Assembly: GCA_018623155.1 (NCBI GenBank)
Contig: JAAZVZ010000005.1
Location: 1 to 64,000, forward strand
DNA: 64,000 nt
Origin: Glaciecola sp.
GTDB taxonomy: Bacteria; Pseudomonadota; Gammaproteobacteria; Enterobacterales; Alteromonadaceae
Reading direction: 5' to 3'
Both the position numbers and the translations under genes were made by a program. Positions 29,121-37,904 of the stretch are shown piece by piece; position 1 is the stretch's first letter, and the number at the start of each line of letters is the position of its first letter. The notes below the pieces were generated by a model, which was given only the letters and a program-made list of their open reading frames with translations, did no database searches and had not been told where the DNA came from.

Positions 29121-30259
29121 AATGAATCCACTAAACAATGTTTGAGTATGTGATAGTACATGTTTGTTAGTTGGTCTAAGTCGTCACAACTGACGCGTTC
29201 GTCTATTTGATGAATTGTGGCGTTTATCGGACCTAATTCAACCACTTGAGCGCCTGTTGGAGCTATAAATCGACCATCAGAAGTTCCACCAGCAGTAGAC
29301 AATTCAGGTGTGTTTCCAGTTACGGCTTCTATAGCATCCACAGTGGCATCAACCAGAGTACCGGTTTCAGTTAAAAATGGCTGTCCATTAAATGTCCAAG
29401 ACAATTCATAATCCAGACGATGTTTATCAAGAATAGCAGTTGTCGCCGATATCAATGAGTCAAAGGTTTGCTCAGTGCAAAAGCGAAAATTAAACATGAT
29501 CTCTGCTGTACCAGGAACGACATTACCGGCGCCTGTACCTGCATTGATATTTGAGACTTGAAAACTAGTCGGTGGAAAGGCTGCGTTACCTTCGTCCCAC
29601 TGTGTATTGGCTAATTCAGCTAAAGCGGGTGCAACCAAATGGATAGGGTTTTTGGCAAGGTGGGGGTAGGCCACATGACCTTGTTTGCCAATAATCGTTA
29701 AGTCACCAGTCAATGATCCGCGTCGTCCGTATTTAACTACATCGCCAATACGGGCAGTGCTGGATGGTTCACCCACAATACAATAATCAATTTTTTCATT
29801 GCGAGCTTCCAAAGTATCAATCACTTTAGTGGTGCCATTAATGAAAGGTCCTTCTTCATCTGATGTAATCAAATAAGCAATAGATCCTTTGTGATTTGGA
29901 TAATCTGCAATAAATCTTTCAGTCGCAACCACCATTGCTGCGAGTGAACCTTTCATATCTGCAGCGCCGCGACCCCAAATCATGCCGTCTTCGATATGCG
30001 CATCAAATGGAGGGTGGCTCCATTTTGCCTCAGGCCCAGTTGGCACAACGTCCGTATGACCGGCAAAACAAAAAACAGGCTCAGTAGTACCTTTTCTCGC
30101 CCACATATTGGTTGTATCATGAAACTGCATCGTTTCGATATCAAAGCCAAGTGGGATGAGCCGTTCCGCCATCATTGGTTGACAATTAGCATCGTCTGGC
30201 GTGACTGACGGCTGTCGAATAAGGGCTTGGCAAAATGATACGGTTGGAGATTTATTCAT
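29117..30259 (-). CDS. dapE: Succinyl-diaminopimelate desuccinylase
   Basis: DapE makes LL-diaminopimelate for lysine and peptidoglycan. From the ATG at 30259 the product has 380 residues. It contains [10 protein letters not shown] near 66-75 (zinc ligand His68), [10 protein letters not shown] near 97-106 (bridging Asp), [11 protein letters not shown] near 134-144 (catalytic Glu pair) and [15 protein letters not shown] near 340-354 (C-terminal His). The ORF could start at 30295, but [20 protein letters not shown] is the conserved start. It overlaps the arsC-like gene by 8 bp, as yffB precedes dapE in E. coli. Confidence 0.96.
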   Translation of the reverse strand: MNKSPTVSFCQALIRQPSVTPDDANCQPMMAERLIPLGFDIETMQFHDTTNMWARKGTTEPVFCFAGHTDVVPTGPEAKWSHPPFDAHIEDGMIWGRGAADMKGSLAAMVVATERFIADYPNHKGSIAYLITSDEEGPFINGTTKVIDTLEARNEKIDYCIVGEPSSTARIGDVVKYGRRGSLTGDLTIIGKQGHVAYPHLAKNPIHLVAPALAELANTQWDEGNAAFPPTSFQVSNINAGTGAGNVVPGTAEIMFNFRFCTEQTFDSLISATTAILDKHRLDYELSWTFNGQPFLTETGTLVDATVDAIEAVTGNTPELSTAGGTSDGRFIAPTGAQVVELGPINATIHQIDERVSCDDLDQLTNMYYHILKHCLVDSL

Positions 30260-30611
30260 TAAAAAATTGCTCGTATTGTTCTGGTTTAAAGCCAACTACA
30301 CTCATAGCTTTGGCATTATTTTGATCGCAGAGGATGGGGCGTTTTATCATAGAAGGGTTTTCTAGCAATAAATCTGGGGCATTATCTTCATGCAAAGATT
30401 CTTTGACGGTATTGTCCAGCTTCCTGTAAGTCGTTCCACGTTTATTGACGATTGTTTCAAGTCCATGCTGCTTGATTTGGTCTACGAGCCATTCTCGTTG
30501 AGGCAGCTGTTTTTTATAATCGACAAATTCGTAATTAACGTTATTAGCGGCTAACCATTTTAAGGCTTTTTTTACGGTATCGCAGTTCTTTATTCCGAAT
30601 ACGGTTATCAT
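30252..30611 (-). CDS. ArsC/Spx-family thioredoxin-fold protein (YffB-like)
   Basis: The 119-residue protein has the ArsC-family fold start [20 protein letters not shown], with a single Cys10 in the N-x-C-D-T motif. RPILCDQ near residue 91-97 follows the cis-Pro region. The YffB/ArsC-like subgroup lacks the usual arsenate reductase arginine set and is described as a GSH-dependent thiol reductase-like protein of unknown role. It heads the yffB-dapE-type operon here, with the long non-coding gap on its 5' side. Confidence 0.88.
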   Translation of the reverse strand: MITVFGIKNCDTVKKALKWLAANNVNYEFVDYKKQLPQREWLVDQIKQHGLETIVNKRGTTYRKLDNTVKESLHEDNAPDLLLENPSMIKRPILCDQNNAKAMSVVGFKPEQYEQFFNE

Positions 30612-30738
30612 TATTAAAATTAACTATTTAAGTATGTTTAATTGCTTTAGTGTAATAAATTATCAGATTAAGTTCATCAAGAATCTTTAGCGAGCCTTGG
30701 GCCCAGGATGTCTGTAATTTTTTTATTACTGGTAATAA

Positions 30739-30773
30739 TTATCCACTGACACTGTGGATAACTTTGTGTATAG
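30739..30773. promoter_or_regulatory. DnaA-box cluster
   Basis: TTATCCACT (30739-30747, one mismatch to TTATCCACA) faces a perfect TTATCCACA on the other strand (30753-30761), and CTATACACA (minus strand, 30765-30773) follows with one mismatch. A further one-mismatch box, TAATCCACA, lies on the minus strand at 30999-31007. The pattern suggests DnaA binding, perhaps regulation or titration. It is not the usual oriC context. Confidence 0.4.
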
Positions 30774-31018
30774 AGTTTCAATATATACTATGGTACTACA
30801 TATATTCGTATCATCATTGAGTTGTTCAAAAAGTAGGCGAGTTATACCCGGTTTTTTTAAAAAAAAAGTTCAAGCCCTTATTCTAGCTGGTGATATTAAT
30901 AATCAATAGGATAAGTATCCTTTTTTGCTTTGAGCTAAATAGGATTGAAAACCGTTTTATGAATGTTTATGTATTGGATAAATGTACGGTATAGTGTGTG
31001 TGGATTAAATTGCAAAGG

Positions 31019-31047
31019 TTGACCAATTCGTAAGCATACATTGATAT
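31019..31047 (+). promoter_or_regulatory. Possible promoter of the patatin-like gene
   Basis: TTGACC (31019-31024) and TGATAT (31042-31047) are 17 bp apart, 38 bp before the TTG start codon. The -10 element is weak, so this is tentative. Confidence 0.35.
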
Positions 31048-31084
31048 TCGTTTTTATCTGTTCAAATCATAAAAGGAAAGATAT

Positions 31085-32155
31085 TTGTTAAATATATACG
31101 CAGGTCCCTATGCAAAACAAAAAATTAGGGAACAAGGCTTTAATCCAGAAATGTTTGATACTATTTTGGGCGCTTCAGGTGGTCCTAAATGGTTTGTATT
31201 AGCAGGCTTAGATCGTATTTTAGTAAGCGAGTTTTTTGCGAGGAGTTCTCAAGTAATTAACGTTATTGGCACTTCAGCGGGTGCGTTCCGCGCCGCGTGT
31301 ATGTGTCAAAGAGACTCTCGTGCTGCTATAGACCGACTTGCGCATTTTTATTCTAATACAGTTTATTCAAAACAACCCTCACCGGCTGAAATATCAGATA
31401 GCGCGGAAGACATATTGGCGAAGATGCTAGGTGATAGTGGTATTCAAGAGATATTAACTAATTCAAGGTATAAAGCTCATTTTATTGTCGCTCGAAGTAA
31501 GGGCTTGGTTTCGAGCGAAAATAGTCATATTCAAATGCTAGGTTTGGCTCGTAGTGCATTGGCAAATATACGCTCGAGAACAAGGTTGAGTCGATATTAC
31601 GATCGTGTCACTTTTGGCACTCAGTCCCTAGACATCGTTGACCCTTATGATTTAGGTAATCAGTTCGTCCCCCTTGCGGAAGATAATTTAAAACCTGCCT
31701 TATTAGCCAGTGGCTCAATACCAATAGTGATGAGTGGAATTGTCAATATTCCGGGCGCAGGTGAGGGGATGTATCGCGATGGTGGGATCACCGATTATCA
31801 CTTTGATTTGCAATTTTCTCACCAACAAAAAAGCGGAGGGTTAACCTTGTATCCGCATTTTTATTCAAGACCCATTACAGGTTGGTTTGATAAACGTCTT
31901 ACTTACAGAAAACCACATGCAGCCTCATATGATAATGTAGTCATGCTGGTACCGAGTAAAGCATTTGTCGCGTCATTACCTTATGGCAAAATTTCAGATC
32001 GCAATGATTTTGCTAAAATGACTCCGGAACAAAGGATCCCATATTGGCATACTATTTTGAGTGAATCAGATCGCTTAGCTGAGTACTTTTGCGATGCGGT
32101 AAAAAGTGGTCGTATTGTGGATGAAATTGAAGATTTACCATTTGCTGTCAAATAA
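31085..32155 (+). CDS. Patatin-like phospholipase family protein
   Basis: The 356-residue protein has the three patatin marks: the glycine-rich oxyanion loop LGASGGPKWFVLAG (residues 28-41), the nucleophile elbow GTSAG (Ser64), and the catalytic DGG (Asp232). It has no signal peptide and would act in the cytoplasm or on the inner leaflet as a lipid acyl hydrolase. The start is a TTG at 31085 preceded by AAAGGAAAG; no ATG lies early enough to keep the oxyanion loop intact, so TTG is well supported. Substrate unknown. It stands alone between a DnaA-box gap and a tRNA-Val gene. Confidence 0.85.
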   Translation: MLNIYAGPYAKQKIREQGFNPEMFDTILGASGGPKWFVLAGLDRILVSEFFARSSQVINVIGTSAGAFRAACMCQRDSRAAIDRLAHFYSNTVYSKQPSPAEISDSAEDILAKMLGDSGIQEILTNSRYKAHFIVARSKGLVSSENSHIQMLGLARSALANIRSRTRLSRYYDRVTFGTQSLDIVDPYDLGNQFVPLAEDNLKPALLASGSIPIVMSGIVNIPGAGEGMYRDGGITDYHFDLQFSHQQKSGGLTLYPHFYSRPITGWFDKRLTYRKPHAASYDNVVMLVPSKAFVASLPYGKISDRNDFAKMTPEQRIPYWHTILSESDRLAEYFCDAVKSGRIVDEIEDLPFAVK

Positions 32156-32176
32156 TGAGCAATTTACAGTTAATGC

Positions 32177-32204
32177 TTGCACAGCAACATTTAAAATGTA
32201 TAAT
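32177..32204 (+). promoter_or_regulatory. Sigma-70 promoter of tRNA-Val
   Basis: TTGCAC (32177-32182) and TATAAT (32199-32204) are 16 bp apart, followed by GCACC. The tRNA begins 17 bp after the -10 element. Confidence 0.75.
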
Positions 32205-32220
32205 GCACCTCGACTTCGGG

Positions 32221-32297
32221 AGGACTGTAGCTCAGTTGGTTAGAGCGCATCGTTGACATCGATGAGGTCGGCGATTCGAATTCGCCCAGTCCTACCA
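32221..32297 (+). tRNA. tRNA-Val (GAC)
   Basis: This 77-nt cloverleaf has acceptor stem AGGACTG/CAGTCCT and encoded CCA. The anticodon stem CATCG/CGATG encloses TTGACAT, so the anticodon is GAC. The T-loop is GATTCGAAT. It is a single gene with its own promoter. Confidence 0.96.
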
Positions 32298-32384
32298 AAT
32301 CTTCTTACGTCTCATCTTCTATCGCCTTGTTTTTTATAATCTCAACTGCTAATTTAACAACATTAAATTTATTCGGTTGATGGT

Positions 32385-34370
32385 ATGTTGGTTTCAAGAT
32401 TTTCGCTTTTATTGGGCTGTTTGTTTGTCTTTTCTTGCGGTGGCAACTCAACCTCTGATCCTATTTCCGTGCCATCTGACCCCATCGAGTTACCGAATAT
32501 TCAACCACCATCATTGTCTATTGCAAAATTGAAACCTGCAACGGCTGGAGAGTTACAAACACAATTAACAAACGGTTTGTATTACACCAGTATTTCTTCC
32601 CGCACAATGTCTTCTCCTATCGCATCAAGCACCATGGATTCAGAATCAGCTGTCGGTCCTACATTTTCGCAAACGGTGACCCAAGAATCAGGTGTGGATG
32701 AAGCGGACATCATCAAATTCAATGGAGACTTGTTATTCATTACTACTCCAGAGCAGAACTCTGTTAGAGCGTTACGAACAAACACGGATGGCACACTAGA
32801 TGAATTGCAAAATGTAGCCTTAAACCTTAATGAGGATGACTACATAAACGGCTTATATCTTTCTGATAATTATTTATCTATCTTGAGTCGAAATCACTCT
32901 TTTTATAATCGTACATTGAATGATTTTTGGTCACCTCTGCCTGAAACATTTAGCGTATCCATTGTTGATATTGGTGCGGTTTATGGAACACAAAGTCAAG
33001 CAACGCAAAATCCCCCCCAGACATTACAATTTGATGGAAATTTAATTACAAGCCGGCGTGTAGGAAATCACCTCATTCTCCTAAGTACTTATTGGCCTAG
33101 TACGATAAATCTACCCACAGCAACGACTGATGCACAACGTCAAGCCAACCTTGATGCGCTTTCTATGACACCGGTAGGGCAATTATTGCCTACTTTTGAG
33201 TTTAATAATGTGCGCGAACCCTTGGTCGATGCATCTACATGTTTTATACCTGAAGATGCCACTGAGTTGACTGGCTATAGTGGTGTGGTAACCCTAACTA
33301 CCATCGATTTAACGAACCTTTCCGATATCCAGTCAATTTGTGTAAATGGTATGTTCGATGGAATTTATGCCTCGCAAAACGACGTAGTCATTTTTGGTCA
33401 AAATTACGTAGAAAATACACTTGGCGAGTATTCTGAACAAACAGTGTTACATCACTTTGCATTCTCAAGCGACGCCATAACGTATAACGGCAGTGCTAAT
33501 CTTCCGGGGCGTTTAGATTGGAATCAGCCTCACTTGCGTTTATCTCTGTTTGCAGAAACACTTAGAGTGGTTACAACCGTATCAACACAGGATGTGGAAG
33601 ACCGATTTGACCATCAATTCTATGCACTCAGTTTATCTGCGCAAGATAGAACGTTACCGGTGTTAGGGCAATTACCAAATTCGACGTTCCCACAAGAAAT
33701 AGGAAAACCAAACGAAGACATCACCGCAGTACGCTTTTTTGTTGAAAGGGCATATATTGTTACCTTTGAGAGAATCGACCCATTATACGTGTTGGATTTA
33801 AGTGAGCCTTCTCAGCCCTTTATTGCAGGTGAGCTCCAAATTCCTGGGTATTCATCTTATTTGTTACCTCTGGGAAATGAATATTTACTTGGTATCGGGC
33901 AAAACATTGACCCTAATCGTTTTGTTGATCAAGTTGGCGTTACTACGTCCATTCCGGCGCCATTAGAAGAGGGCGCCAAGGTCGCCTTATTTGATGTGTC
34001 TAACAGTACACCACGTCTAATTGATGAAGTGATATATGAACAAGGTGCAACGCCAGCTGAGTTTGACTATAAAGCGATCACGTTTCTTCCTTTATCAGTA
34101 TCTGATATACGTATTGGCTTACCGGTGCAAAGTTGGATAAGTGACAACGATGTTTGGCGCAATGATAGTCGGTTGGAATTGTTACAGATTAATCTCGATA
34201 GCGGAGGTTTACTGAATTCTTATGGACAGGTACGTTCATCAGAAGAAACTCAATGGGGCGTTTGGAATGATCGTGCAGTATTTACAGGTGATGACATTTA
34301 TTACATTCATCAAGGAATTGTTTATCATGCATTGTGGTCGGATCCAACCACTCTAATCGGTCAATATTAA
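32385..34370 (+). CDS. Lipoprotein with C-terminal beta-propeller domain
   Basis: The 661-residue protein starts with a lipoprotein signal MLVSRFSLLLGCLFVFSC; the lipidated Cys is residue 18, followed by G-G-N. It matches the Beta_propel family (secreted proteins with a C-terminal beta-propeller), shown by the segment TQESGVDEADIIKFNGDLLFI near residues 99-119. The rest is beta-rich with repeated V-x-L/I-x-D-I blades. No catalytic residues are evident, and in this family no function is established. It probably sits in the outer or inner membrane facing the periplasm or exterior. Position +2 is Gly, not Asp, so outer-membrane sorting is expected. Confidence 0.82.
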   Translation: MLVSRFSLLLGCLFVFSCGGNSTSDPISVPSDPIELPNIQPPSLSIAKLKPATAGELQTQLTNGLYYTSISSRTMSSPIASSTMDSESAVGPTFSQTVTQESGVDEADIIKFNGDLLFITTPEQNSVRALRTNTDGTLDELQNVALNLNEDDYINGLYLSDNYLSILSRNHSFYNRTLNDFWSPLPETFSVSIVDIGAVYGTQSQATQNPPQTLQFDGNLITSRRVGNHLILLSTYWPSTINLPTATTDAQRQANLDALSMTPVGQLLPTFEFNNVREPLVDASTCFIPEDATELTGYSGVVTLTTIDLTNLSDIQSICVNGMFDGIYASQNDVVIFGQNYVENTLGEYSEQTVLHHFAFSSDAITYNGSANLPGRLDWNQPHLRLSLFAETLRVVTTVSTQDVEDRFDHQFYALSLSAQDRTLPVLGQLPNSTFPQEIGKPNEDITAVRFFVERAYIVTFERIDPLYVLDLSEPSQPFIAGELQIPGYSSYLLPLGNEYLLGIGQNIDPNRFVDQVGVTTSIPAPLEEGAKVALFDVSNSTPRLIDEVIYEQGATPAEFDYKAITFLPLSVSDIRIGLPVQSWISDNDVWRNDSRLELLQINLDSGGLLNSYGQVRSSEETQWGVWNDRAVFTGDDIYYIHQGIVYHALWSDPTTLIGQY

Positions 34371-34390
34371 TATTTGCAGCGAGTCTAGAA

Positions 34391-35041
34391 TCAGCGCTGT
34401 AAATAGCCCTGTGATAAGGCAATGTGAACGAGTTCAGCTAAGTCTTTGATGGCCAGTTTTTGTTTGATTTGAGTAAGACTATTCGCAACTGTTTTTTCAT
34501 TGATCCCTAATGACTGAGCCACGTGTTGTTTGTTTTGGCCATGGGCGATGGCCAAAAATATATCGAATTCACGTTCAGTGAGAATTTTCCCCAGGTTGGG
34601 TTGTTCATTCAGTTCTGCACTGGCTAGTTTGGTCGCAATTTCTGGAGTGAGATAAGTTTTACCCTCAAGCACAGTGGTGATGGCAGCTTGCATCATCTTA
34701 GGTTCACTGCGTTTGCTAATGTAGCCTAAAGCCCCAGTTTGCATGGCCTGTTGAATAAGACTGGGTTCATCATACATGCTAAAAAACAATATTTTGACTG
34801 CTGGTTGAGATTGCAAAAGCTTAGTTGCCAATGAAATCCCTGACATTCCACCCAAATTGATATCTAAAACGGCCAATGAAAAGTCTTGAGATGAGGCCAG
34901 TAATAAAGCGTCCTCACCTGACGCGGACTCTTGTATCACAGCGTCAGGGTAGAGCATTTGCACTAATGCACTATATCCTTGACGGACTACAGCATGATCA
35001 TCAACCAATAAAATATGTAAGGGTAAACTTGTCTTTGTCAT
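34391..35041 (-). CDS. NarL/FixJ-family response regulator
   Basis: The 216-residue protein has a receiver domain with the acidic pair DD (residues 14-15), the phosphorylated Asp60 in AVLDINLGG, and conserved Ser and Lys downstream (FFSMYD, ISKRS). A LuxR-type HTH follows near 150-210 (TEREFDIFLAIAHGQ and GINEKTVANSLTQIKQKL). The ATG at 35041 lies 7 bp after the kinase gene, so kinase and regulator form a pair. The ORF could start at 35086 within the kinase gene, but the shorter form fits the receiver start. Target genes are unknown. Confidence 0.92.
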   Translation of the reverse strand: MTKTSLPLHILLVDDHAVVRQGYSALVQMLYPDAVIQESASGEDALLLASSQDFSLAVLDINLGGMSGISLATKLLQSQPAVKILFFSMYDEPSLIQQAMQTGALGYISKRSEPKMMQAAITTVLEGKTYLTPEIATKLASAELNEQPNLGKILTEREFDIFLAIAHGQNKQHVAQSLGINEKTVANSLTQIKQKLAIKDLAELVHIALSQGYLQR

Positions 35042-35048
35042 TGTTATT

Positions 35049-36086
35049 TTAATCCTTTTTAAAACTGACCCGGATCCGAGTACCATTATTGGGTTGACTG
35101 CTAATATTTAACTCACACCCTGCAATCCTAGCCCGCTCTTGCATAGAATGAAACCCAACACCTGGTTTTACGGTATTGGATTCGAAGCCAATTCCGTTAT
35201 CTGTAACATCAATAAAGACATCATTATTTTTAGCAAATAAACGGCAGTCTATTTGTGTTGCGCGCGCGTGACGAATTGTGTTTTGGATAGATTCTTGGCA
35301 AATTCTGAATATTTGTATATCCCGATCTTCATTATCATTCCAAGTGTCGAGTTGATTATCAACATTAATTGTAATATCGGCACTTTCATTGGTGGCAGCA
35401 ATAAATTGAGCTAAGCCTTGTTCAAATCCAAGGCGACTAAGCATAACAGGGTGAAGGGAGTTGATTAAATTTCTTGTATCGTCTTTAAGCGCTTCACACA
35501 TTTTTGATATCTTATTGGCTATGTCTAATACATTGTCTTTTGCTTCTGGTTTGGTTTGCAGCATATAAGCATTCACATGGATCCCACTGATGATTTGACT
35601 TACGTTATCATGCAGTTCCATGGCTAAATGCCGTCGTTCTTGCTCTTGAATATGGACCAATTGTTGCTGGATGCGATGTATGGTCTGTTCTTTTTCATTT
35701 AACACTCGTTTTACACTAAACAGGATTAACATTAATGCCATGGCAAATAAAGCAAAAAAGAGTCCTATGGTGACCGTGATTTCATCAAGTTCTGACGAAT
35801 CATCAGGCAAAACATAATAGCGTTCTCCATGATAGATATAATGTGGTGTGAGTGCTTGTTCTTGATGAAGCTTTGTCACTTGTACATGACGACTATCGGT
35901 AAAATACTGATGCAATACGGCTGGAGGAGTATCATTATTAATAAGTAATTGGGCACTGTATAACGCATTTTGTGTTTCAAGTGCAATATCGTGCTTGGAC
36001 AACTGCCAGAAACTGATCGTAGACGCAAGAAACACCAGGCTGAAAATTAAAACAATAACTAGGTGTAATCGTGCAGAGGTTTTCAT
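35049..36086 (-). CDS. NarL-type sensor histidine kinase
   Basis: The 345-residue membrane protein has two transmembrane segments (residues about 8-28 and 103-125). A periplasmic region of about 75 residues lies between them with no recognisable domain. A coiled-coil linker then leads to the HisKA_3 box with phospho-acceptor His159 in RRHLAMELHDNVSQ, and the ATPase domain follows with ESIQNTIRHARA (N box) near 266-277 and DVTDNGIGF (G1 box) near 293-301. This is the UhpB/NarX-type architecture. The signal sensed is unknown; the periplasmic region has no Cys or clear sugar- or nitrate-binding motif. Confidence 0.9.
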   Translation of the reverse strand: MKTSARLHLVIVLIFSLVFLASTISFWQLSKHDIALETQNALYSAQLLINNDTPPAVLHQYFTDSRHVQVTKLHQEQALTPHYIYHGERYYVLPDDSSELDEITVTIGLFFALFAMALMLILFSVKRVLNEKEQTIHRIQQQLVHIQEQERRHLAMELHDNVSQIISGIHVNAYMLQTKPEAKDNVLDIANKISKMCEALKDDTRNLINSLHPVMLSRLGFEQGLAQFIAATNESADITINVDNQLDTWNDNEDRDIQIFRICQESIQNTIRHARATQIDCRLFAKNNDVFIDVTDNGIGFESNTVKPGVGFHSMQERARIAGCELNISSQPNNGTRIRVSFKKD

Positions 36087-36187
36087 TTCTAAAATTAATT
36101 AATGTAGATATTTATTACCATAGACATTAAAACAGAATACATACAATGTCTACATAGTTTAATCGTCTTATTTTAGTATTTGATATA

Positions 36188-37204
36188 TCAATTTAGTTTG
36201 TCTCCAGTGGGAGATATTGAGCATTGTGCGAATAAGGCTTGCCAACTTTTTACGTGTGCGTTTAAAACGTCTTTAAAAGCTTCGTATTGTTCTTGAGTAT
36301 GCGATGTAATAAACGCTTTCATGCTTGACTCAATGGAAGGTTTGTCTAAGAGGGTTTGCCATGCTTCTGATGATTGTTCTTGGGCTCGGATAATGGTGCT
36401 GGCAAGCGGTTGAACATAATCAATAAAAAACATCATCATGACGTTGCGTAGTATGTCTAATTCTCCTAGTGTGGCACGACAGTTTAAGCCCTTTCGATAG
36501 TCATTTAAGACAGTTGTAATGCTTGGAAGCACTTGAATAATATACCGTTGGGTTCGCCATATTTTAGCCCATACTTGGCGTTGTTCAAGGGTTTGTAGAT
36601 GCTCATTCATCTCTGAAATATCCACTTCTTGGGTACTATCGATTTTGGCTAAATAGTGAATCGCCGCAATGCTTTGTGTGATTTCAGAGATTGTTTGTTC
36701 GGTCCCAATAAATTCTGAGGAGAAACTCAATCCAGTTACTATCGCATTACTGTTTTGTAATAAATCAGCAAATGCCAGTGGTAAATTTTTGGTCTTTAAC
36801 GTTTGAAGTCGGCTAAGTTCATCCATCAAATCGATATTGTCGCTTTGTATTAACTCACCGCATTGCGACAAGGTTTGCAACAACTGTCGCTCATAGGCAT
36901 AGCGTAACTCAGGTGCTTCCACTTTCCCTAAAGTCGTATTGCGCTGAGCAACGAGCGTGGCAAGAGGGCAGCCATTTATTGCGTAGAACTCTCTTAAATT
37001 TAAGGTTGTGCTGGGGATAGTAACCTTTCTTTCGGAAGCTTTTGGATAATATAATTTGAGATCCGGTGATGGTGGAGAAATTTCTGATTGGGTGACTCTG
37101 GCTATACGTTCAGCATAACTGTTCATGTTCATTTCTAACGTGGTTTGTCCGAAGCAACCAGATAAACACAGAATAAAAAAAATCAGCGGCATTCTATTCA
37201 TCAT
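36188..37204 (-). CDS. DUF3080 family lipoprotein
   Basis: The 338-residue protein starts with the lipobox LCLSGC (Cys17 if the ATG at 37204 is used). The segment TLNLREFYAINGCPLATLVAQRNTTLGKV near residues 67-95 matches the DUF3080 family as I recall it. The rest is helical, with Cys residues near 79, 115, 242 and 332. Function unknown. It overlaps the upstream START gene by 11 bp, so the two are translated together. A second ATG is one codon downstream. Confidence 0.75.
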   Translation of the reverse strand: MMNRMPLIFFILCLSGCFGQTTLEMNMNSYAERIARVTQSEISPPSPDLKLYYPKASERKVTIPSTTLNLREFYAINGCPLATLVAQRNTTLGKVEAPELRYAYERQLLQTLSQCGELIQSDNIDLMDELSRLQTLKTKNLPLAFADLLQNSNAIVTGLSFSSEFIGTEQTISEITQSIAAIHYLAKIDSTQEVDISEMNEHLQTLEQRQVWAKIWRTQRYIIQVLPSITTVLNDYRKGLNCRATLGELDILRNVMMMFFIDYVQPLASTIIRAQEQSSEAWQTLLDKPSIESSMKAFITSHTQEQYEAFKDVLNAHVKSWQALFAQCSISPTGDKLN

Positions 37205-37820
37205 TTAAGCGTTCCTTAATGGCTAACATCGTCTCTTCGGTTGCATCTTGCATGGCTTTTTCCGCTAACCAATCGGGTATAACCCCTCCAGGATGCGCAC
37301 TGCCTAGATAATTTAACTCATACCAGTCATCGTGCGAATGTGCCATGGACCATTGAGCAGTGACATTGCGTAACATCACACGGTTTGGATGAATTGGAAA
37401 GTGTTGTGAAATATCTTCGACCAATATCGATAAATGATCGCCAGAAGGGCTAAATTGATGGGTTGAACGGGTAAACATTTCACGATCTTGCAAGGGCCAT
37501 GGACTGCTTAAGATGGTATGGACAATTCGCACTGTTGGAGATTGGCTAGGATAAATTTTGACGGCTGTACAGTGCGCCAGCCAAGAGCAGTCATGATTAG
37601 CTGAGTCTAATAGAGCCAAAAAAGCATCTGGAGACGAGCGAATAAATACTTTTGCGTTGATTTTGATCATGTCATCTGTACGGGAAACAGTGACTAAAAG
37701 AGATTCGGTATCAACACTCGTTTGCCAATCATCGGCTTGTGTTGGAGCAAAGATAAAAAAGCCAATGAATACGAACCAATTGAACGATTTTGAATCTTGT
37801 CTGCCAAAGATTGATTGCAT
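37194..37820 (-). CDS. START/SRPBCC domain protein, exported
   Basis: The 208-residue protein has a signal peptide (residues 1-29, ending PTQA) and a START-like helix-grip fold. [32 protein letters not shown] near 58-89 resembles the start of START domains, and [17 protein letters not shown] near 106-122 is the typical middle strand pair. Such domains bind lipids or other hydrophobic ligands. It is the first gene of a START-DUF3080 pair on the minus strand, divergent from thrS. No catalytic residues are expected. Confidence 0.8.
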   Translation of the reverse strand: MQSIFGRQDSKSFNWFVFIGFFIFAPTQADDWQTSVDTESLLVTVSRTDDMIKINAKVFIRSSPDAFLALLDSANHDCSWLAHCTAVKIYPSQSPTVRIVHTILSSPWPLQDREMFTRSTHQFSPSGDHLSILVEDISQHFPIHPNRVMLRNVTAQWSMAHSHDDWYELNYLGSAHPGGVIPDWLAEKAMQDATEETMLAIKERLNDE

Positions 37821-37904
37821 GCGTTATCTTATCCGATTTATAATGGTTGTTTTATAATGATACATGTGGCACTACGTAGGTGTCACCACTGTGAAGGATA
37901 TTTC

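Larger units (their letters stand above)
30612..31084. other. Long AT-rich intergenic region
   Basis: At 473 bp this is the longest non-coding stretch in the window, between divergent genes. I see no ORF with a credible start. It holds DnaA-box-like sites, an 8-bp GGGCCC-centred palindrome near 30699-30706, a T7A9 tract at 30853-30868, the inverted repeat AGGATA-AG-TATCCT near 30908-30921, and a probable promoter for the patatin-like gene near its right end. Confidence 0.7.

Noticed and set aside
30853-30868. T7A9 tract as a terminator
   Set aside because: It has no GC stem, so it is only a symmetric A/T tract.
30612-31084. Interpretation of the DnaA-box gap as the chromosomal oriC
   Set aside because: The usual neighbours (mnmG, mioC, dnaA, dnaN, rpmH, parAB) are absent and gene orientation on both sides does not diverge consistently. 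A weaker regulatory or titration role is kept as a finding instead.
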